Source: Scatophagus argus (taxonomy: Eukaryota; Chordata; Actinopteri; Scatophagidae). From it: a stretch of 64,000 nt of DNA. Positions 43,114 through 57,350 of the stretch are shown here, one piece after another. The stretch covers positions 3,654,001 to 3,718,000 of the forward strand of contig NC_058499.1 in assembly GCF_020382885.2 (NCBI RefSeq), given 5' to 3'. The position numbers and the translations under genes are program-made. Numbering within the stretch: the stretch's first letter is position 1; the number at the start of each line of letters is the position of its first letter. A model generated the notes under the pieces. That model was given only the letters and a program-made list of their open reading frames with translations, was not told where the DNA came from and did no database searches.

Positions 43114-45676
43114 GAGGGAGGGAGGGAGCTGTACCTGAATGCCAGACCCAGTGGGAGGGACTGTGGGACAGTTTATGTCAACCCCGTCCACCCCACATGT
43201 AGACAGTAAAACCAGAAACATGCAGATCAAGATTATAATCGAGTCAGCAATCCCAAAAATGGTGTGACCAATGCTTATTTGTGCAAATTTTAATTCTGAT
43301 TTAGTACCAAAGTGCTGAAAGAGTTGGTTTTGTGCATTTAATGGTTTTGTAAATTGCCCTAAAAGAATTTTTTCCCCTCTCTCAAAAGTTTATTTTTTGG
43401 CTGTACAAATGGGATACTTATGCACACCAAGTCCATTTACATGTTTTTTGTCTTTTCTCTTCATATTTGTGTCGATACTGTTTGTTATTGGACGTTATAA
43501 TGGTGCATTCATTGGCCATGCGTGCTTTAAGGCAGTTCAGTTGGATGTAAATGTTGTTGATAGCTTCATTAATTCTAAAGGACAGGCGTTTATGAATGGC
43601 TCTGATTCAGTCTGAGTTAGCCATCTGTGATTTTAAATGGCTACAAAAGGCTAACTATATTTAAATTGGGACTGTGTTGTTACGGCAACTGCATGCACTG
43701 TGAAAATTGGAGGAAGGAGCATGTGCTTTATGCTGAACTTGTGGACCTCCAGATGACTGGTTTAATCATTCTTTAATCTGAGTGCTGCTTAAACCAGCAG
43801 TTACCCCCAAGCATTCTGAACAAGAGCAGTGCATTGTGTACGTGTGAAGATTGACATGCACTAAGGTCCTCCTCGCCTTATTCACAGAAAGACATAAGAA
43901 ACTGCGTAACAAGAGCAAATTTATTGAATATTAATGTTAAACAACTTGTGGGGTTTTACAAGAATAAATGCTAGCTGCTAGCCAGCTTGTCCACAGGATA
44001 ACACAGAGCCAAGTTACTGCTGTTGCCGTGGTAATTGATGTCCAAATCAGTTTTTGAAGGAAGCAGGCATTGCTTTGGCTGCACCAAAAAACAGGCAAAA
44101 GACCAATAAAGAGCAGGACACGGAGCTCCTATGTGCCGTTTTTGTCATCTCTCTCAAAAATTGCTAAATCTTTTCATGGCCAGCTGGTCTCTTTTGTGCT
44201 TCTAATCGCTTATTTCTTTGTGAGAACGAAATATACATACATGAGTAACTAAAATTTCCCTTTGATGGGTAGTTCAGCTTGATGTGTACAGCTCTGCACA
44301 GTGAGAACAAGTACTGGAACAGAACAAAAGGACAACAGTGTATATGTGCAGTATTTTAATTTATTTTCCTTCAGACCAAACCAAACTCCAGGTGTGATAG
44401 CGCATTCACAAATCACCTGAAATTATCGAACCCTTTTGAATGAGCACAGTTAACACCCTGGTCTTCTGATTAGCTGTATTGACAGTTGACAGATTAAAAG
44501 CGATGGCACATCCTCCTGGTTTGCACAAAATCTTTTGCCTATAACTTGTGTTGGCCTGCACACAGCTGATGCAATCCCAGCATGCATTACAACCACCCCC
44601 ACCCCCACAATCTTCCTGACGATGTCTGTAGGTTACAGTTCTTTAAGAAATGATGCCAGTGTCAGATCTGTTTTGATATGACTTTACAAAACCTCACTCA
44701 TGAATGATGGTTCAACCGAAGTACATGAGTCATGCGTTTGGATGCCTTGAAAGGATACACACACAGTGCCGTCATGGCAACAACAAAGCACGCTTCACAG
44801 GGTGATTCAGTGATCTGTGTTTTAACATGATCCTTTCCAGTCTTAAATCACTTGCTCTGTACCTGTGTTACAGAGCAGGCTGCACAATTTCATTATAATG
44901 AAACAGAATATACTCATAATCAGAATCTTATATGACCTCTGTTTGATAAATATTTTTCTGTATCCATATTGGTATCTTTTTTTTCTCCCTTGAATTGTTT
45001 CTGCAACTACAGTGTTTACATTACATGTACAAGAAATCAAGACAATGTGGTGTTTAGTTAGGGGACGGACGAAGCTGTGATTGATTTCCACAGTCAGGGG
45101 TCAGTAGAACACAATGCATTGCTCAACATTGGCAGGCACCCATTATGTGATATTATTAGATATTCAGTGTCTATTTATAATTCCACATTTCATTACTGCA
45201 GAGACTCAGCTCCTCTGGTATGTAATATCATGGTGCTCTTCATGCATCTGAGGGCGAATACTCCCTCCCTCAGGGCTGTGTGATATGTGCTTGTCTAAAT
45301 GTGAAGCCTAAACATTCCTTTCACTTTCTCTCCAAACAGCGGAAAATCACTATGTGTTGTTTCTGTGTGGAAAAATACAGAATCAGAAATTTAGCATGTG
45401 GAAAATATCAATTTGCCTGAGGGAAAAATGTTCTTCCACATATTCCCGACTGATGTGGTTAGAGAGAAGCAACAGAACAACGTGAACTGTAGCTGTTCTG
45501 TGTTTACTAGGCACAGGCAATCACCTGGATTTTCGGATTATCTCCCTGTCGTTGTATTTGACTACCAATAACCAATATGATCCCGCTGTGATGATGCTCA
45601 TCGCTGGTTTCAGTGCATTACTGCTAAGACGCATGTGAGCACGTTATAGCACATGTAGGCTCCCTCACAATTTGAT

Positions 45677-45747
45677 GTAAAGTACTTTGAGCCACATTGT
45701 AAGTATGAAAGGTTGTTGCTGTACAAATAAAGTTTGTTATCATTTTA
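45677..45747 (+). repeat. 3' tail of a fish SINE or LINE
   Basis: The run 'gtaaagtactttgagccaca' followed by 'gctgtacaaataaagtttgt' is the common 3' tail shared by many fish retroposons. Only the tail is recognisable. Confidence 0.5.
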
Positions 45748-47079
45748 TGTACAGAAGTAGCACATGAATAGACAAAACTTGACGCAAGCAATGGAGACCG
45801 ACCACAATACAGCAGGCAGATAACAATGCAGTCTCAGTCGGATTCAACTATTACTAAAGAGAAAAGGAAAAAGCAATCATCAACTTGTCACAGGGTGATA
45901 AAGAGGAGGCAGCTCTGGATAGACTCAGGCAGCAACATATGTTTAATATTTTACTTTGAGAATTTGATTCTGCAACATTAACTTCCCTCACGGCACTGTG
46001 TGAAGCTTTTATTAGGGGTTTGTGTGTATGTCATTGTATTCATTTCTGCAATGATAATCAAACTAAACTCAGTGAAGAAGCAGATTGGATTGTGCATTTT
46101 AGTCAGTCTGGTTAGTCACCCCCTTTTAAAACTGTGACTTCAAGGTAGCTTGCAGAAGTAGCAAACAGGTGGAGGTGAGCGACAGTTGGAGCTGGAGGAT
46201 GTTCAGAAGTACCAACATACAGAAAATACACTAGAGGCAGCAGACAGAGCTTATGATATTTCGTATGCTATAATTGTCAGGAAAAACATCTTTGTTACCA
46301 AACTAGTGAACTTTGTGAATGTGAAGTGATGTTTTTAACACAGTGCAGGAGAGCTGGGCGGTTTAATCAAATTTTATTATCAGTGATTATGAAAACAAGA
46401 TCTGTGAAATAATACAATTATGGTGCTACATTCTGTTATTTTGCAGTGATGCTCTCGTTTTCTCCTTCCTTTGCAACCCAAACTCGCCCTCAGCCAGGCT
46501 GAGACATGTTTAGTTCAGCTCGAGCCAAGATGATGGAAAATGTCAAAAAAAACAAACAAAAAAACGGTAAAACCAATTCAGCAGTTAGTCAGGAAGATAT
46601 CACATGGTGCGTGGGTGTGCACAGCAAGTGCACGTGCACACGCACACACACATTGATCTTATGTTGGGAGAACAGGCAGGGAATAGGCGTCGTTAGGCAC
46701 TGTGGCAGTCCCAAAACCTCATATAAATAAGTTAGAAGAGAGTCTAAGCAGATGACAGCTTGTGGCACGTGAATAACATGCCCTGGCAGCTTATTGCTGG
46801 TCGGCAACCACTTTCAGTTCTGAACGAGTTAGAGAAGACTCATTCAGTTGTATCTTGTCGATAGAACCGGATAAAAAGACACCCTGAAGCCCATGATGCT
46901 GCTGTGATTATCATTATTATTAATTGTTTGTATGATTTTAACCATTTTTTTTTCTTAGTGCACATGCAGAAATCTGGTACTTTGTCCCATGCTGTCTCTT
47001 TATTTGTTACTTTTTGTTGTTCTTTTTTCATGTCTTAATTTTATCTATGCTGGCATGCTATGTAATGTCATTCTGTCTG

Positions 47080-47255
47080 TCCATCCATCACAATGGATGA
47101 TGATTTATACAGACTGGTGTTCCCCTGACTTTTCATTTTCAGTTTTTGCGGAAATATCCAGCTCTGCTCTGCTCTGAAATTTGATTCAGCCAGAGAATTA
47201 ATCCACTTTGGTGATCCCCTGACTTTTCCTCCAGCGTCGCCAGATTTCCACTGTG
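47080..47255 (+). repeat. Interspersed teleost repeat, family B fragment, partly duplicated
   Basis: Two versions of 'gatcccctgacttttcctcc' occur, near 47121 ('gttcccctgacttttcattt') and 47212, after 'cacaatggatgatgatttat'. This matches the middle of the family B repeat, which itself carries this phrase twice. Confidence 0.5.
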
Positions 47256-50034
47256 ACTATGACTTGTATTGGTCAGTTATGTTTCACTCACAGCTCAGTG
47301 GGCAAAGGACAACAGTCACTGGTTTGCACACAGCACACTGCAGTAAAAGCCAGTTTATTGTTTCCCCCTTTTCTTTTTTTGAATCAAGATTCATTCTGAA
47401 TGTATTCTGAACCGAATTTAAGAAGAAGAATCATTTTCTGCTAGTATTGTTGTGACTGAGTTCAACCTTCCACCCATGACCCTGCAGAACACGTGTGTTT
47501 GTCTTTTGTAATTACGAGGATGATGAAAATACCCACATGTATGAGTCCTGAACACTTCATTATGCACTAACTCCCACGTAGCTTAATTCTTGAGTCTTTA
47601 ACAAGGACGGCAAACAGTAAGTCTCTGCTGTCCACATTGTTGGGATGGAAAGACAGTCTGGTGTGTCCTGCTGCAGTGTGGCTGCAGTTTGTAAATGAGA
47701 ATCTGGAAGCTGAAATATTGTTGACTTTGTCTCCCGTTGAAGTGATGGATTTGGGGGCTTCTGAAGCTTCCCAAAAGTAATGGAGTTTGAGTATTTTGGT
47801 ATTTTTATTTAAATTGTGCACTCATCAGTTTGGTGCAAATCTTTCAGGAGAACAGCGTGAAAGAAAAAACTAAATTGAAACCTTGTCTTTATTGCACTTT
47901 TGTGGCATGGAGTAAGTGTGCAGGGATTACCCTTTTTTGTATTTAACCTGAGCTTGGCCATACAACTATTGTAACATTATCACATGTACCTGATTGGTAC
48001 TTGAAATCTGCAAGTTCAGGTACTGGAATAGGTGTCGCCCCACCTTAGTGTTCAAAGGAGAAAGCTGAGGTGCTTCAGGCATCTCATCAGAATACCAAAA
48101 AGACAACTTCCAGTGAGTGACGGTGTTGCTCTGTAACTGCTGGATGTGTAAGGAGGAAACTGTTTGCTAAGAAGTTTAAAAGGTGATGATATGTGAATGT
48201 TGCGTTGCATAACTTGACTCTACTTTTGTTGCCACACAGTGCAGTGTTACTTGGCAATGCGCTGTATTCGCAAATATGTGCAAGTGACAACAACGGTACA
48301 TTACTTTTTAACATGAGCGCTGTAGCTCTGCTGTTTACTTCATGATTGTTGAGGTGGAGGGAAATGTGATCATCCCCTTTGATCATTTTCAGGAATTCTG
48401 AAATCGTGCCTCGTGGCATTATAAACCACTGTGTAGACTTTTGTGTCTGAGCTTTCAAATTAATGGATTTGTCACTGAAACAGGAGTTGCTGGGTCAGAT
48501 TTAATAATTTCACTGATACCTGAAATGACACCCAGTCTACCAGTGCAGCCCGTTGTGCTGTTTTTTGATCTGATATGTGCCCCCATGCATAAAACCGCCG
48601 TGGTTTATGTAAAGGCTGAACAGACTTCAAGACTTTTGGACTTTGGACAGCATTACTCCATCTTGTTATGCAAAATATGAGAAAGATGTCAAACCATCAG
48701 TCCTGTTTGTCCTGTTTTATGAGAGCATCTACTCAATTAGATTGGTATTAGACTGTGCTGCTTTAATGCTGATCTAAATTTTTATCTAAAGATAAATCTC
48801 TTTTGTCATCCTTCAGCACGGACTGAGCTGTGATAGAGACGAGTCTCCAGATGTCAAACTTGAAAACCAAACTGCCAGATAAACAACAGAGTTAACTTTA
48901 ACTTTAAGGTTAATGTCTTGCACCTGACTTGACTCTTGGGTGTACCAAAGATTTCCTGTTAGCTTGTTGTTCTACAAGATGACGCACAATGTGCTCGTTT
49001 TGAAAATGATGCTGCGTGAGAGCTGACACTGTTTCATTTCTTAACACTATGATCAGTCAAAGCTGAAATGATTTGCCAGTAGCTCCGCCGTAGCACAGTT
49101 TTCCATTATTAAGCAGTTAAAAAATGTGAGTAGCGTGTCAGACTATCAACGGGGATGGGGGTGAGATTTTTTTTTCCAAAACAAGCCCGAAATTGACTTC
49201 TGAAGGCCAGAAATCTCAACACGGTGTTAATCCACAGATGTTAGTTAATCTCATAGTCTGCCCGTTTTGCCCTACTTAAAAGCACTGTCAGTATTTCCCA
49301 AAAGACTGGGGTCTATGTGTTGCAATGGTGCTGCTTCTCCATGTTTCATGAATTACACAGATATCAACACAGATGACAAATAGTTATGATTTCAGTGGTT
49401 TATACTGTACCCATAGCTTCATACCTTTTGACTTAATCATACACCAGATGTTCAGATAGCTTCAGAAATTTCTCAAAGCAGTAAAACTTTTCTCAGAAGT
49501 CAAAGGAATTTTACAATAATTTTTGCTTTTTATGAGTCTCTTAGTATCAGATGTTTTGTTTGGGTTTATTTTCAAGAAGTTAACCATAAATGAACTTTCT
49601 TACCCTGCTGATGAGGTGTTAATAAGACCATGAGTCCATACCAGCAACTCTGTGAGGCTGCACTTTGGTTCATTAGTGCAGTGGCCAAATGTCGAAGCTT
49701 CGGAAAACAGATGCAAACAAGCAGAAGACAAGAAAATTAAGAAATCGTCTTCATCAGTGTGACACCGCATGCACAGCATTTAGGAAATGTGCTTCAGATA
49801 CACCCAACACAATCAAATACACTAACATGCTGAACATGACTACTTCTTCTTACAGTTTACAATTTGTTTGTTTTGGGGTTTTTTGTTTTTTTTTTTTCCA
49901 AAGGAGGACAAATTAAGAACCACTCCACTCTGCCTCTGGTTGTCTGGTACTTGCTGTCTTCGTTGATTGGATTGCTCCGAGTATTTCACCCACATTCAAA
50001 TAGTTAAGTGTGAACTGCAAAATTCAAAATTCAA

Positions 50035-50175
50035 TTTCCCTTGGTAGAAGATGATGAAAGACAAGGAGAATCAGCAAATATTCTCGTTTGGGAAGCTGGA
50101 AGTAGTGAATTTTTGCCAATTTGCTCCTTGGATTAATGCAGTTTTTTATTTATTCGCTGAATAATCAACAAATTG
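50035..50175 (-). repeat. Interspersed teleost repeat, family A copy
   Basis: It shares 'gacaaggagaatcagcaaat' and 'ctcgtttgggaagctggaag', ending in 'attcgctgaataatcaacaa', with the reverse orientation of family A. Confidence 0.5.
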
Positions 50176-51190
50176 AAATTTAGCTGTGTCTAGTTTTTAA
50201 ATTAGTTTTAAGTTAGTTAAAAAAAAACACATAAAATAATACAATAAAAGCACAGTTGAAATGAACCAGACCCTATCCAGGGATGGAGCGGTATAAAAAC
50301 ACTAGCCTGTTAAGGTGAGTTTTTAAAAGCTTCTTTAAACAGTCCACAAAATCTGCAGATATAACAGATTGGGGATGTTGGATGTTGGGGCCAGCACAGC
50401 AAGGGCTCGATCACCTTTTGTCTTGCGCTTGGAGCTGTACTCTACTACTGTAGTACAGAAGTAAGAGATCAGAAATATAACTAAATCTAAACATATCACT
50501 ACACAAAGGTGTAGTGGGAGATGTTTGTCTCTGGAGAATCGCTAGTGTTGTATCTACTCAGTAATAACAGTAACAGTAGTTGTGTTGTTTACATTCTGAT
50601 TAGTATGTATGATTAGGTCCGGCACATTTATTTAGTATTTTTTAATAGTCATTAGGCAGCTTCAGCAATACACCTAACCTATACACCTACCTAACACGTT
50701 AGACCACACATTGGTAATGGAGCGATGCTCCCTTGCCAATTACTTTAACAAAGTAGGAGGAGAGGATAGTAAATCAGCATCCCAGATTTACTTTCTGACC
50801 TGCAACTGACACGTATTTCTGTTTTATAGCTGACTTGTCTGGTGATGTTGGTTCCTCACTTGTCTTTCCTTGTTGTGTTGAAAGTGCAAATACGTCAGGG
50901 ATCGATTTGGAGAGTCCTGAAATTCCAGTGGGTGGGATGCAGGATGGAAAATGGATTTTGGGATCCAGAAATATCAACACCTGGCAGACAAATCGTTGAT
51001 ATTGATCAACCACACTGTCGTCTAACCACAGAGATATATTCATATTGAGCTGTTGGCCAGTAAATGTCTTACTCCTTTGAATATCTATAGAGAATTTGAC
51101 TGTCACCTGACTCTCATAGTTCCACACCTGTTAGCTGCTCAGTACAACCAGTACTCCAGTGATGATATTGACTTTGATGGCACATTGACA

Positions 51191-51232
51191 GGTGGTGTGT
51201 GTGTGCGTGTGTGTGTGTGTGTGTGCACGTGT
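51191..51232. repeat. GT-rich microsatellite
   Basis: GT repeats with single C or A interruptions (gtgtgcgtgtgtgtgtgtgt). Valine/cysteine-rich open frames across it are by-products. Confidence 0.9.
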
Positions 51233-52244
51233 GCGTAAGTATGCATACGTGTACGGTTATGACTATAACTCATTTATTTTCCTTTTATATGTACACTTGT
51301 ATATGTGTAAAGTAACAAATTCCTTGTCCTTTGCCAGTAACACCAGCAATATTCCCATACACTCTCTGACTTAACTGTGAGGATAGATTGGTTTGTGTCT
51401 ACAATTGTTTATCGTTTTTATTTTTGTACTTAGGCCACAAACAGAGCAAACGTAGATCACATTTCCAAGAAATTTTGGAGCCTTATATTCCACATTGTCT
51501 TCTCCAATTCCAACAGATGGATGTCCCCCAAGTGGCTCATAAATGTGTTTCGAAAATAGCATGTTTACTATAGTTATCCCTGTGAAGTTAACAGTGTAAC
51601 AGCAAGTCATGCTTCCTGCTCCATCACATTCTGCTGCCATGAGTCATCTGCTGTCACGGAGGGATCGCATGCTGAAGAGTCCGTAGTCTTCGCTGCGTTG
51701 ATTGTGGATCAAAAAACTGAATCTGGCTAGCATCACTGGCCATCACTCACCCTGGTCTCCCCACTGAGTGATTCAGACCCTTTGAAATGTGACCTTGGGA
51801 CTTGTGTGAGCTAAATGATTGTATAACACTTCATTAGAATTTGTGAGTTTATCTCCAGTTTTAGAGCCAAAGGATTACTGTCACATTGTCCTCATTACAA
51901 CTTTATAGTTTAAGGCATGTTTCATCACTTTTAAATTAAGTAGAGAGATGGATTGGGTAACTTGTGGAATTTATTTGACTTTTTTAAACGCGCACTTTAA
52001 AATAGTACCTCACATTTCTTGTTTTAGAGAGTTTGTTGAGCTCTTTTCCGACATGAAACACATAACATAGCTGTCCTCGTCTGTCTGTTAAAGTGACTGC
52101 TTTTTTCATTCAGACACGTTTTTTTAATATGTAAAAATGGCTTAATGTAGACATGACATGTATGAAAACAGCCACAGTGTTTGTGGAATATTTGAAACCT
52201 GGTGGATCAGGGAGCAACAATCTAAGAAACTAATATCTTATTTT

Positions 52245-52370
52245 ATCCAACCGACTCTCCAAAACCCCAAAATATTGAGTCTTCAATGATGTTAGATAAA
52301 GAAAAGCAGCAAATTCTCATTTGAGAAAAAATGAATAAATAAATTGCAAATTATTAATTCAGTTGAACGA
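52245..52370 (-). repeat. Interspersed teleost repeat, family A copy
   Basis: It has 'agataaagaaaagcagcaaa' and 'ttctcatttgagaaaaaatg', then 'aaattgcaaattattaattc', as in other reverse-oriented copies. Confidence 0.5.
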
Positions 52371-55300
52371 GCATCCACTGACGAAGATAAGCTGAGATTC
52401 TCGTGTAATTTTTAATTGCTCACGCAGTAAGTGACTAAGTGTTCTGCTGGATATTGATTCATCAGTGCATCATTACAACTTAAAACTCCTTTAAGTTTTT
52501 TAATAAATTCATTTGTATATATGAGAAGAAAGCATAGTCAAAATACATGGAAGCGCTGTTAATATGGCTGATGAATTATTTCTCTTGGTCCATATTTAAC
52601 CTTGTGCTGCTTGCCACGTGTGGACGATTTGAGAGAGCACAAGTGCGTGGGTTTATAGGAGCTGAATCAGATTTGTGAGCAATGAAGTAAAGAATTGTGA
52701 GATTACCAGGTGATTTGAGTGTGTAAGAGGAAATGTGTAATTTGAGTCAGGGATGAGGGATTCTCACGCTTATGACCGTCAAAGCTGCTCATGTTCACTT
52801 TGGCAGTCTGAATCTCCTGAGCACAAACTCAGACTGAGAGCAGAACATCACCTGTTCAGTTTGACCAGGATGTGAAGGGTCATCGTGTTAGATCCTTCCT
52901 TCTACTTTCAAAATAAAAGCTGGTGCAGTGGTGCTTTTTTAACCACCACGTTAAGACAGTAGTGAAGTAAGATTAATGTTTTGTATGTCAGATTGGTCGT
53001 GTTAACATTGTGGTTTTTCTTGAACCAGAGAATGACAGCACTGGCAGGCGCTGGTGCAAATCTGACACCAACAGGAATAAATTAGGTGATAACGAGGGGA
53101 TCAGTTGGGTCGCCAAAATTTGGCAGAGCTTCAACCACGTTGCACATCCAGAAGGCCACATTAATTGAAACTGTGAACTAAATGATGAGGCAGAGAGACA
53201 ACAAAATATGTAAATCACATATTATCTTAAATAGCTGCTAACAACAGAGTCCAAAACTGACTTTTTTCCTTGAACAGACTTTAACTGAAAGAGGCGTAAT
53301 TTGGGTCAAAAAGCTCTGCAGTTTCAAGTGCTCAAAAGCTGCCAAAACAGCACCAAGGACATGCATGATGGAGATAGCACACAGAATTTGTTTCGTTATG
53401 TATATGCCTGCACGTTTATGGAAATGTTATAAGTAAGGCTAGTAAAATTGCTTTTGTGACTTTTGTGTGACTTGGGGTCCAGACGTGAGCACGACACGTT
53501 AAACTGTGATTGCATTAATGAGGCGCATGTCTGAAAAGGGTTTCACATTGTCAGTGGGCGGGTCAGCTAGCAAAGGGTAAATTCTCAAATTGCGTGAAGG
53601 ACTATGAATCATTTATTATACATTATTTTTTGGAAAGTCGTGTTGACCCAGAAGGAAGTTCAAGCCAATAAGGGAGGTACTGTGAAGGTGGAGGAGTGGC
53701 AAGGCTCCAGGCCGGCGTTGTTACTACAGGAGGACCGTGACAATTAAGATGAGGTGCCGTTCCCTCCTTTTAGTCATACATCTTTATTTTGACAGGAGAA
53801 CAAAGCAGGTTTTGTTGATCTGCGGTCATAAATAGCAGCTTCAGTTTTACCTTGATGACACGCTTATCCTGGAGGACGAGAAAGGGTGTGTATTTTGGCA
53901 AGGGATGATGATACAGCAGCATGAAGGTAATGTTACCCTGGACATCGCCTCATCCACCACTTGGCCTTTCACCTGGTAATGAAGCGCTCTGCTGACTCGC
54001 TGACTTGCTTCCTTTTGCGCCTGCTGCGCTCGGGTATTTTTAGCACAATTTCATACGCTCAGTGCAATTAAGTAGGATGCTGGTAAACAATGTCCTGGTA
54101 GGAGGCCAGCTTCAAACTTGGCTCAGGCGTGACAAGTCAGACGGTTTCAGCTTGAAAAAGGAATAACTTCATGCTTTGGCAGGAGTGCAGCACAGTCCAT
54201 GGGGGTTGCAGGATTTTTTTTTCTTTTTTTTTCACAGAAACACTTGTGTTTTATATTTGCGCCTTGCCACACATTCTTTTGTGTTCATGGGGGAGGAAGA
54301 GGATGAGACGTTGACTTTTGAAGTCTTTCTGTCTTGTCACGTAAAGCATTCCTCACAGATAGAGTAGCAGCACACAGACAGCCAGTCAACCCTCTGCTGT
54401 CTTAGTACAGTTCATGCTGGGCTGAAGTTAATTGTGCGTGCATGTGTTGGTTTTTGTGGTGCCGTGTGTGTCTGTAGCACATGCAGGTGTGAGTATTCAG
54501 TTGTGTGCCTTGCATTTATGTGTTTTAGGGCATGTGAGTGTGTGCATGAATTCAGGCTTGTTGTGCGTGTCACTGCATCTCTGCGTTGTGCATGCGTGCA
54601 TTTGCATATGATTTACAGTAGGTGTGTATGTGCATGTGCTTGTTCATGTATCCACAGTAACCTCTGACCTGTGAGGGTAAAAATACACGTTACAAATGGG
54701 GGGTCACAGTGGCACACGGCTCACCTTTAACTTGGCTCTTTGCATTGTCAGAGGATATTTATATCTGGAATGAACAATTGAGAAAGATGGGTTTGATTTC
54801 CCTGCTGTGGCCTCGGGCTCGGCCTTCCTGTGGGTTCAGAGTCAGCCTCAGTCAGATGCGCTGATTGGAGCCAGATCCTTTGTCCCAAATTCCGTCTCCT
54901 TGCACCCTTGAACCTCACGAAATCTCTAAACTAAAACCTTCAGTCATTGGTTTAAGTCCCACATTTACACAAATCCAGCTCTAATGTGATGTTGTGAAAT
55001 GTCAGGAGGTGATGCAGAGAAACACGTGCTGGTGGACAAGAGGGATGACATGCAGGTGAAGTAAGGTTGAAGCTGGAGTTTCAGCAGCGAGACAGAGCTG
55101 CTCTTTTACAGTAATAGTCACTGTAGTTGGTGTGAAGAGGAATGCTGCTGTTAATTCCTCAATATCTGGATCCACTTTCTGTGTTTTTCATTTTTATGAG
55201 GCGGAGGAGGACATCTGTTTGTGTCGTTGACCCTTATAGGAATCCTCCAGGGACCTTTTAATCTTCCATAGAGATCTATAATGTGAAGATGCAGGGATAT

Positions 55301-55669
55301 GCTATTTTTGTCTTCTCTCTTGCCAGATGCTTTCCTGAACTCTTAATATGGTTGTATCACACCCCTGGGGTCCATGAATTGTCATATGTGATACTGAGAA
55401 GGACGTTAAATGTTCTACAGGCATTTTATTTTACTGTCCCAAGAGTAGCCCTCTGCTCCGTAAACCTCCACAGGCCCCGGGGCTCCGGAGAACCACAATC
55501 GCTGTAAATACCCAGAATTCCTAAAACCTTCAAACCCTATATATTTTGAATTCCTCAGACACCTTCAGACACTTGGTACATTCAGATGCTCTCGTACTCA
55601 AGGGGGCAGTGAGACCCCTTAACCCCGCCTCGTCTTTATTTTCCAACCTAACCCCCCCACCAACATCTC

Positions 55670-55722
55670 TCTCTCACACACACACACAGAGACACACACG
55701 CACACAGAGACACACATACCCC
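55670..55722. repeat. CA-rich microsatellite
   Basis: Three blocks of CACA separated by GAGA, preceded by a CT run. It is of compound type. Confidence 0.85.
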
Positions 55723-56809
55723 CTGCGATGGATTCCAGATCGGGAATTTAATGCATTTCTGTTTCGCATCACCTCCCAGGAATGCGGCACGCGTGCCACA
55801 AGCCTCATAACCTCAGGCTGATGAGTGTGAGGATGTTTAAAGGAGAGGGGGATGATGGGATACAGACGCTGCTGGGGGTTGTGGGGGGGAAGTTGGGAGG
55901 GATGGGAGGCGAGGATGGATTGGGGGGGTTGACCCAGTGCATCCGGCGCGGCACTTGGCGTTAATGACAGACCATCTTCTTGCATAAAGCCATGTTAGTG
56001 CAGCTGTGGTATGTGCCGAGCGCATCTGGCCTGCAGATTTTTGGGAGCGTGTTTTGTGTGTGTTTGTTTGGTCTGTCCCGTCTCACTCAAATTACAACTG
56101 TTGCACGATACGGAGAGAGGATGGAGTGAATTAACTTAATTGGTGATCTTTCGAGGGGGGCTGATCTAAAAGTGGAAGATTTTACAATGTGGTCTGTTTT
56201 GCATAAGGTGTAGATACTGTTTTTGGATTTTTTTTTGGTGCTTCTGGCAGCTTGGACACACATTACACGTACTGGATGTTGTCAGAATGAGACACTCATT
56301 GTATGTGCAGTTTGTTCCCAGTTTGAGTTGAACTTCATGGGGTTTTCTTATAATGTACTCATTCATTTCATCACAGGAACATTTTTGAATGGCAGCTTTA
56401 TTTCTTTCATGTTATTTACAGCCTCGGTTGCCCTAATTCAGTTAACTTCCCAGTTGGTACTTTGAGCAGTAAACAAACCAATACATGGATGTAATCATAA
56501 CATCATGAATCTTTTTTTTTCCTATATTAATATATAACAATATCAATCTGGAAACATTAGAGTACTAACAGATTACAGTTATACTGCACTGACCTGGTGT
56601 ATCGGTCCTGAGTTTTTGTTGAGTTCCTGCATCTGATAACAGTCATAACGGTAAAGATAACAGTAAAGCGGTGAAAAATGCCCAACCCAATTTTTTTAAC
56701 CCAGTGATATGTCATCATATCACGTATTGTGTTCAACCAATAAGGCCGCAGCTAATTATTTCCATGAATGATGGTTTAGTCTCTGAAATGTCCAAAAAAA
56801 AAATTATTT

Positions 56810-56965
56810 CAATTTTCAATTTCAATTTTATTTATATAGCACCGTATACAATCAAAATTTTGTCTAGATGCTTTACAGAGACCCAGAGCCTGAACCCCGG
56901 GCAAGCTGACAGCGGCAAGGAAAAACTCCCTTTTAACAGGAAGAAACCTTGAGCAGGACCCAGCA
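56810..56965 (+). repeat. Abundant fish repeat, 'aaggaaaaactccctttt' type
   Basis: It starts with 'ttcaattttatttatatagc' and ends with 'ggcaaggaaaaactcccttt' followed by 'taacaggaagaaaccttgag', both hallmarks of one of the commonest percomorph repeats. The frame GKEKLPFNRKK seen here comes from the repeat and is not a gene. The element class is not certain to me. Confidence 0.7.
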
Positions 56966-56984
56966 ATGAGTAAAATAACTGTAA

Positions 56985-57350
56985 TTCCTCAGAGCCCAGA
57001 GTGATGTCTAAATATTGCCTCTTTTGTTCAACCAGCAATTCAAAACCAAAAGATAAATGACAAAGAAAAACAGGAAATCTTCAAATTTAATAAGCTAGAC
57101 CCAACAAGGCTTTGACATTGTTGCTAGAAAAATGACTAACCCAAATGAATCCATTATTAAAATAGTTAGCAATTACTAATTTTCTTTCCACTGACTGATC
57201 AGTTAAGTGACCAGTTGTTGCAGATCTACTGACCAACAGTCTAGAACCCAAAGAGACTCAGATCTTTACATTTGAGAACCCTGGACAAGAGAATATTTGC
57301 TGTTTTTCTCGGGTGTCTAATTGACTGATTGATCATTTCATGACTAATCT
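56985..57350 (-). repeat. Two adjacent family A repeats
   Basis: The first copy runs to about 57225 ('aaagaaaaacaggaaatctt' ... 'ccagttgttgcagatctact'). A second, shorter one follows at once ('ctagaacccaaagagactca', 'cagatctttacatttgagaa' ... 'tgactgattgatcatttcat'). Confidence 0.55.

Noticed and set aside
51192..51240. Valine/cysteine-rich start of an open frame
   Set aside because: It is only a translation of the GT microsatellite.
54434..54667. Cysteine-rich 77-codon frame resembling a secreted peptide
   Set aside because: The composition comes from imperfect TGTG/TGCATG repeats. There is no signal peptide pattern, splice context or family resemblance.
56671..56952. 93-codon frame ending GKEKLPFNRKKP
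   Set aside because: The end is the translated tail of a very common fish repeat.
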